Assembly: GCF_041596335.1 (NCBI RefSeq)
Contig: NZ_JBFHIT010000007.1
Coordinates: 1-64,000 of the forward strand
From: Mangrovibacterium sp041596335
GTDB taxonomy: Bacteria; Bacteroidota; Bacteroidia; Bacteroidales; Prolixibacteraceae
Direction: 5' to 3'
DNA length: 64,000 bases
This document shows positions 63,910 through 64,000 of the stretch, piece by piece. The notes beneath the pieces are model-generated. The model made no database searches, was not told the origin of the DNA, and worked only from the letters and a program-made list of their open reading frames with translations. Position numbers and translations under genes: made by a program. Within the stretch, counting starts at the first letter, position 1. Each line of letters starts with the position of its first letter.

Positions 63910-64000
63910 CTAATCCGGTTGATAGGCCGATTGATTCAGAATATTTTTACAATTTTTATCCGTCATCAGCTCCGGCAAACTAACTTCCGGGTTATTCTTC
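63910..64000 (-). CDS. Possible C-terminal tail of a protein entering from the right edge
   Basis: On the minus strand one frame reads 29 codons from 63999 to a TAG at 63912-63910 without interruption, giving NNPEVSLPELMTDKNC and an end QSAYQPD. The composition is protein-like but the fragment is too short to identify. It could be chance. Confidence 0.3.
   Translation of the reverse strand, partial: KNNPEVSLPELMTDKNCKNILNQSAYQPD

Noticed and set aside
1..64000. tRNA genes, insertion sequences, integrases or attachment sites
   Set aside because: I looked for tRNA cloverleaf arms, transposase motifs and flanking direct repeats and found none I could support.

Overview
The window is about 64 kb of chromosome from a nitrogen-fixing Bacteroidetes bacterium. 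Three things point to the phylum: putative promoters of the TAnnTTTG (-7) type ahead of many genes, few Shine-Dalgarno sites, and family content (T9SS sorting domain, CarboxypepD_reg/TonB-type outer-membrane beta-barrel, OMF/MFP/RND sets, GHL10, DUF4922, golvesin-like domain). Diazotrophy together with this content suggests a marine or sediment anaerobe of the order Marinilabiliales, near Prolixibacteraceae (for example Mangrovibacterium-like). The placement is inference.

Layout. (1) 0-0.15 kb: the minus-strand promoter and leader of what looks like an rRNA operon running off the left edge. (2) 0.5-11.6 kb, minus strand: a compact molybdenum nitrogenase cluster, in transcription order nifH-nifI1-nifI2-nifD-nifK-nifE-nifN-nifB-2Fe2S ferredoxin-nifV-HEPN-like gene. 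Two GlnB-like nifI genes between nifH and nifD, a long NifD (545 aa) and a short NifK (460 aa) are hallmarks of the anaerobe-type (group II) nitrogenase. A sigma-54-type promoter lies ahead of nifH, and a NifA-type activator is encoded 8.4 kb further on (19.9-21.5 kb). (3) 12-30 kb: mostly housekeeping and surface genes: CNNM/CBS protein, malic enzyme, DUF423, a T9SS protein with a beta-helix partner, GNAT, nifA, a DPM1-like glycosyltransferase, dihydroorotase, nitroreductase, a coiled-coil lipoprotein, a thioredoxin-like protein and mfd. A dead BlaI/MecI repressor follows, then a perfect 17-bp inverted repeat. (4) 30.3-38.2 kb: a probable cell-wall sugar/muropeptide salvage group: BadF-family amino-sugar kinase (MurK-like), GHL10 hydrolase, GT2, DUF4922, SpoIID/LytB and an AmpG-like transporter. 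(5) 38.4-44.6 kb: an outer-membrane beta-barrel receptor and a three-gene glycan set (two glycosyltransferases and a TupA-type ATP-grasp). (6) 44.7-60.1 kb, minus strand: a seven-gene envelope-transport operon. (7) 60.5-63.6 kb: a small secreted protein divergent from a two-component system.

The most unusual feature is region 6. It combines a complete tripartite RND set (adaptor, TolC, RND) with two ABC systems. One RND subunit (1570 aa) carries a complete ABC ATPase at its C terminus, and that ATPase appears to be split by a roughly 175-residue membrane insertion. The downstream gene encodes an ABC-2-type permease overlapping it by 4 bp. At the other end of the operon is a separate ABC ATPase with a permease fused to a catalytically degenerate M1-peptidase-like region and a golvesin-like C-terminal domain. 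This suggests a hybrid RND/ABC envelope-spanning exporter.

Limits: all family calls come from reading translated sequence and motifs. No searches were run. Start codons were adjusted where an upstream extension was implausible.
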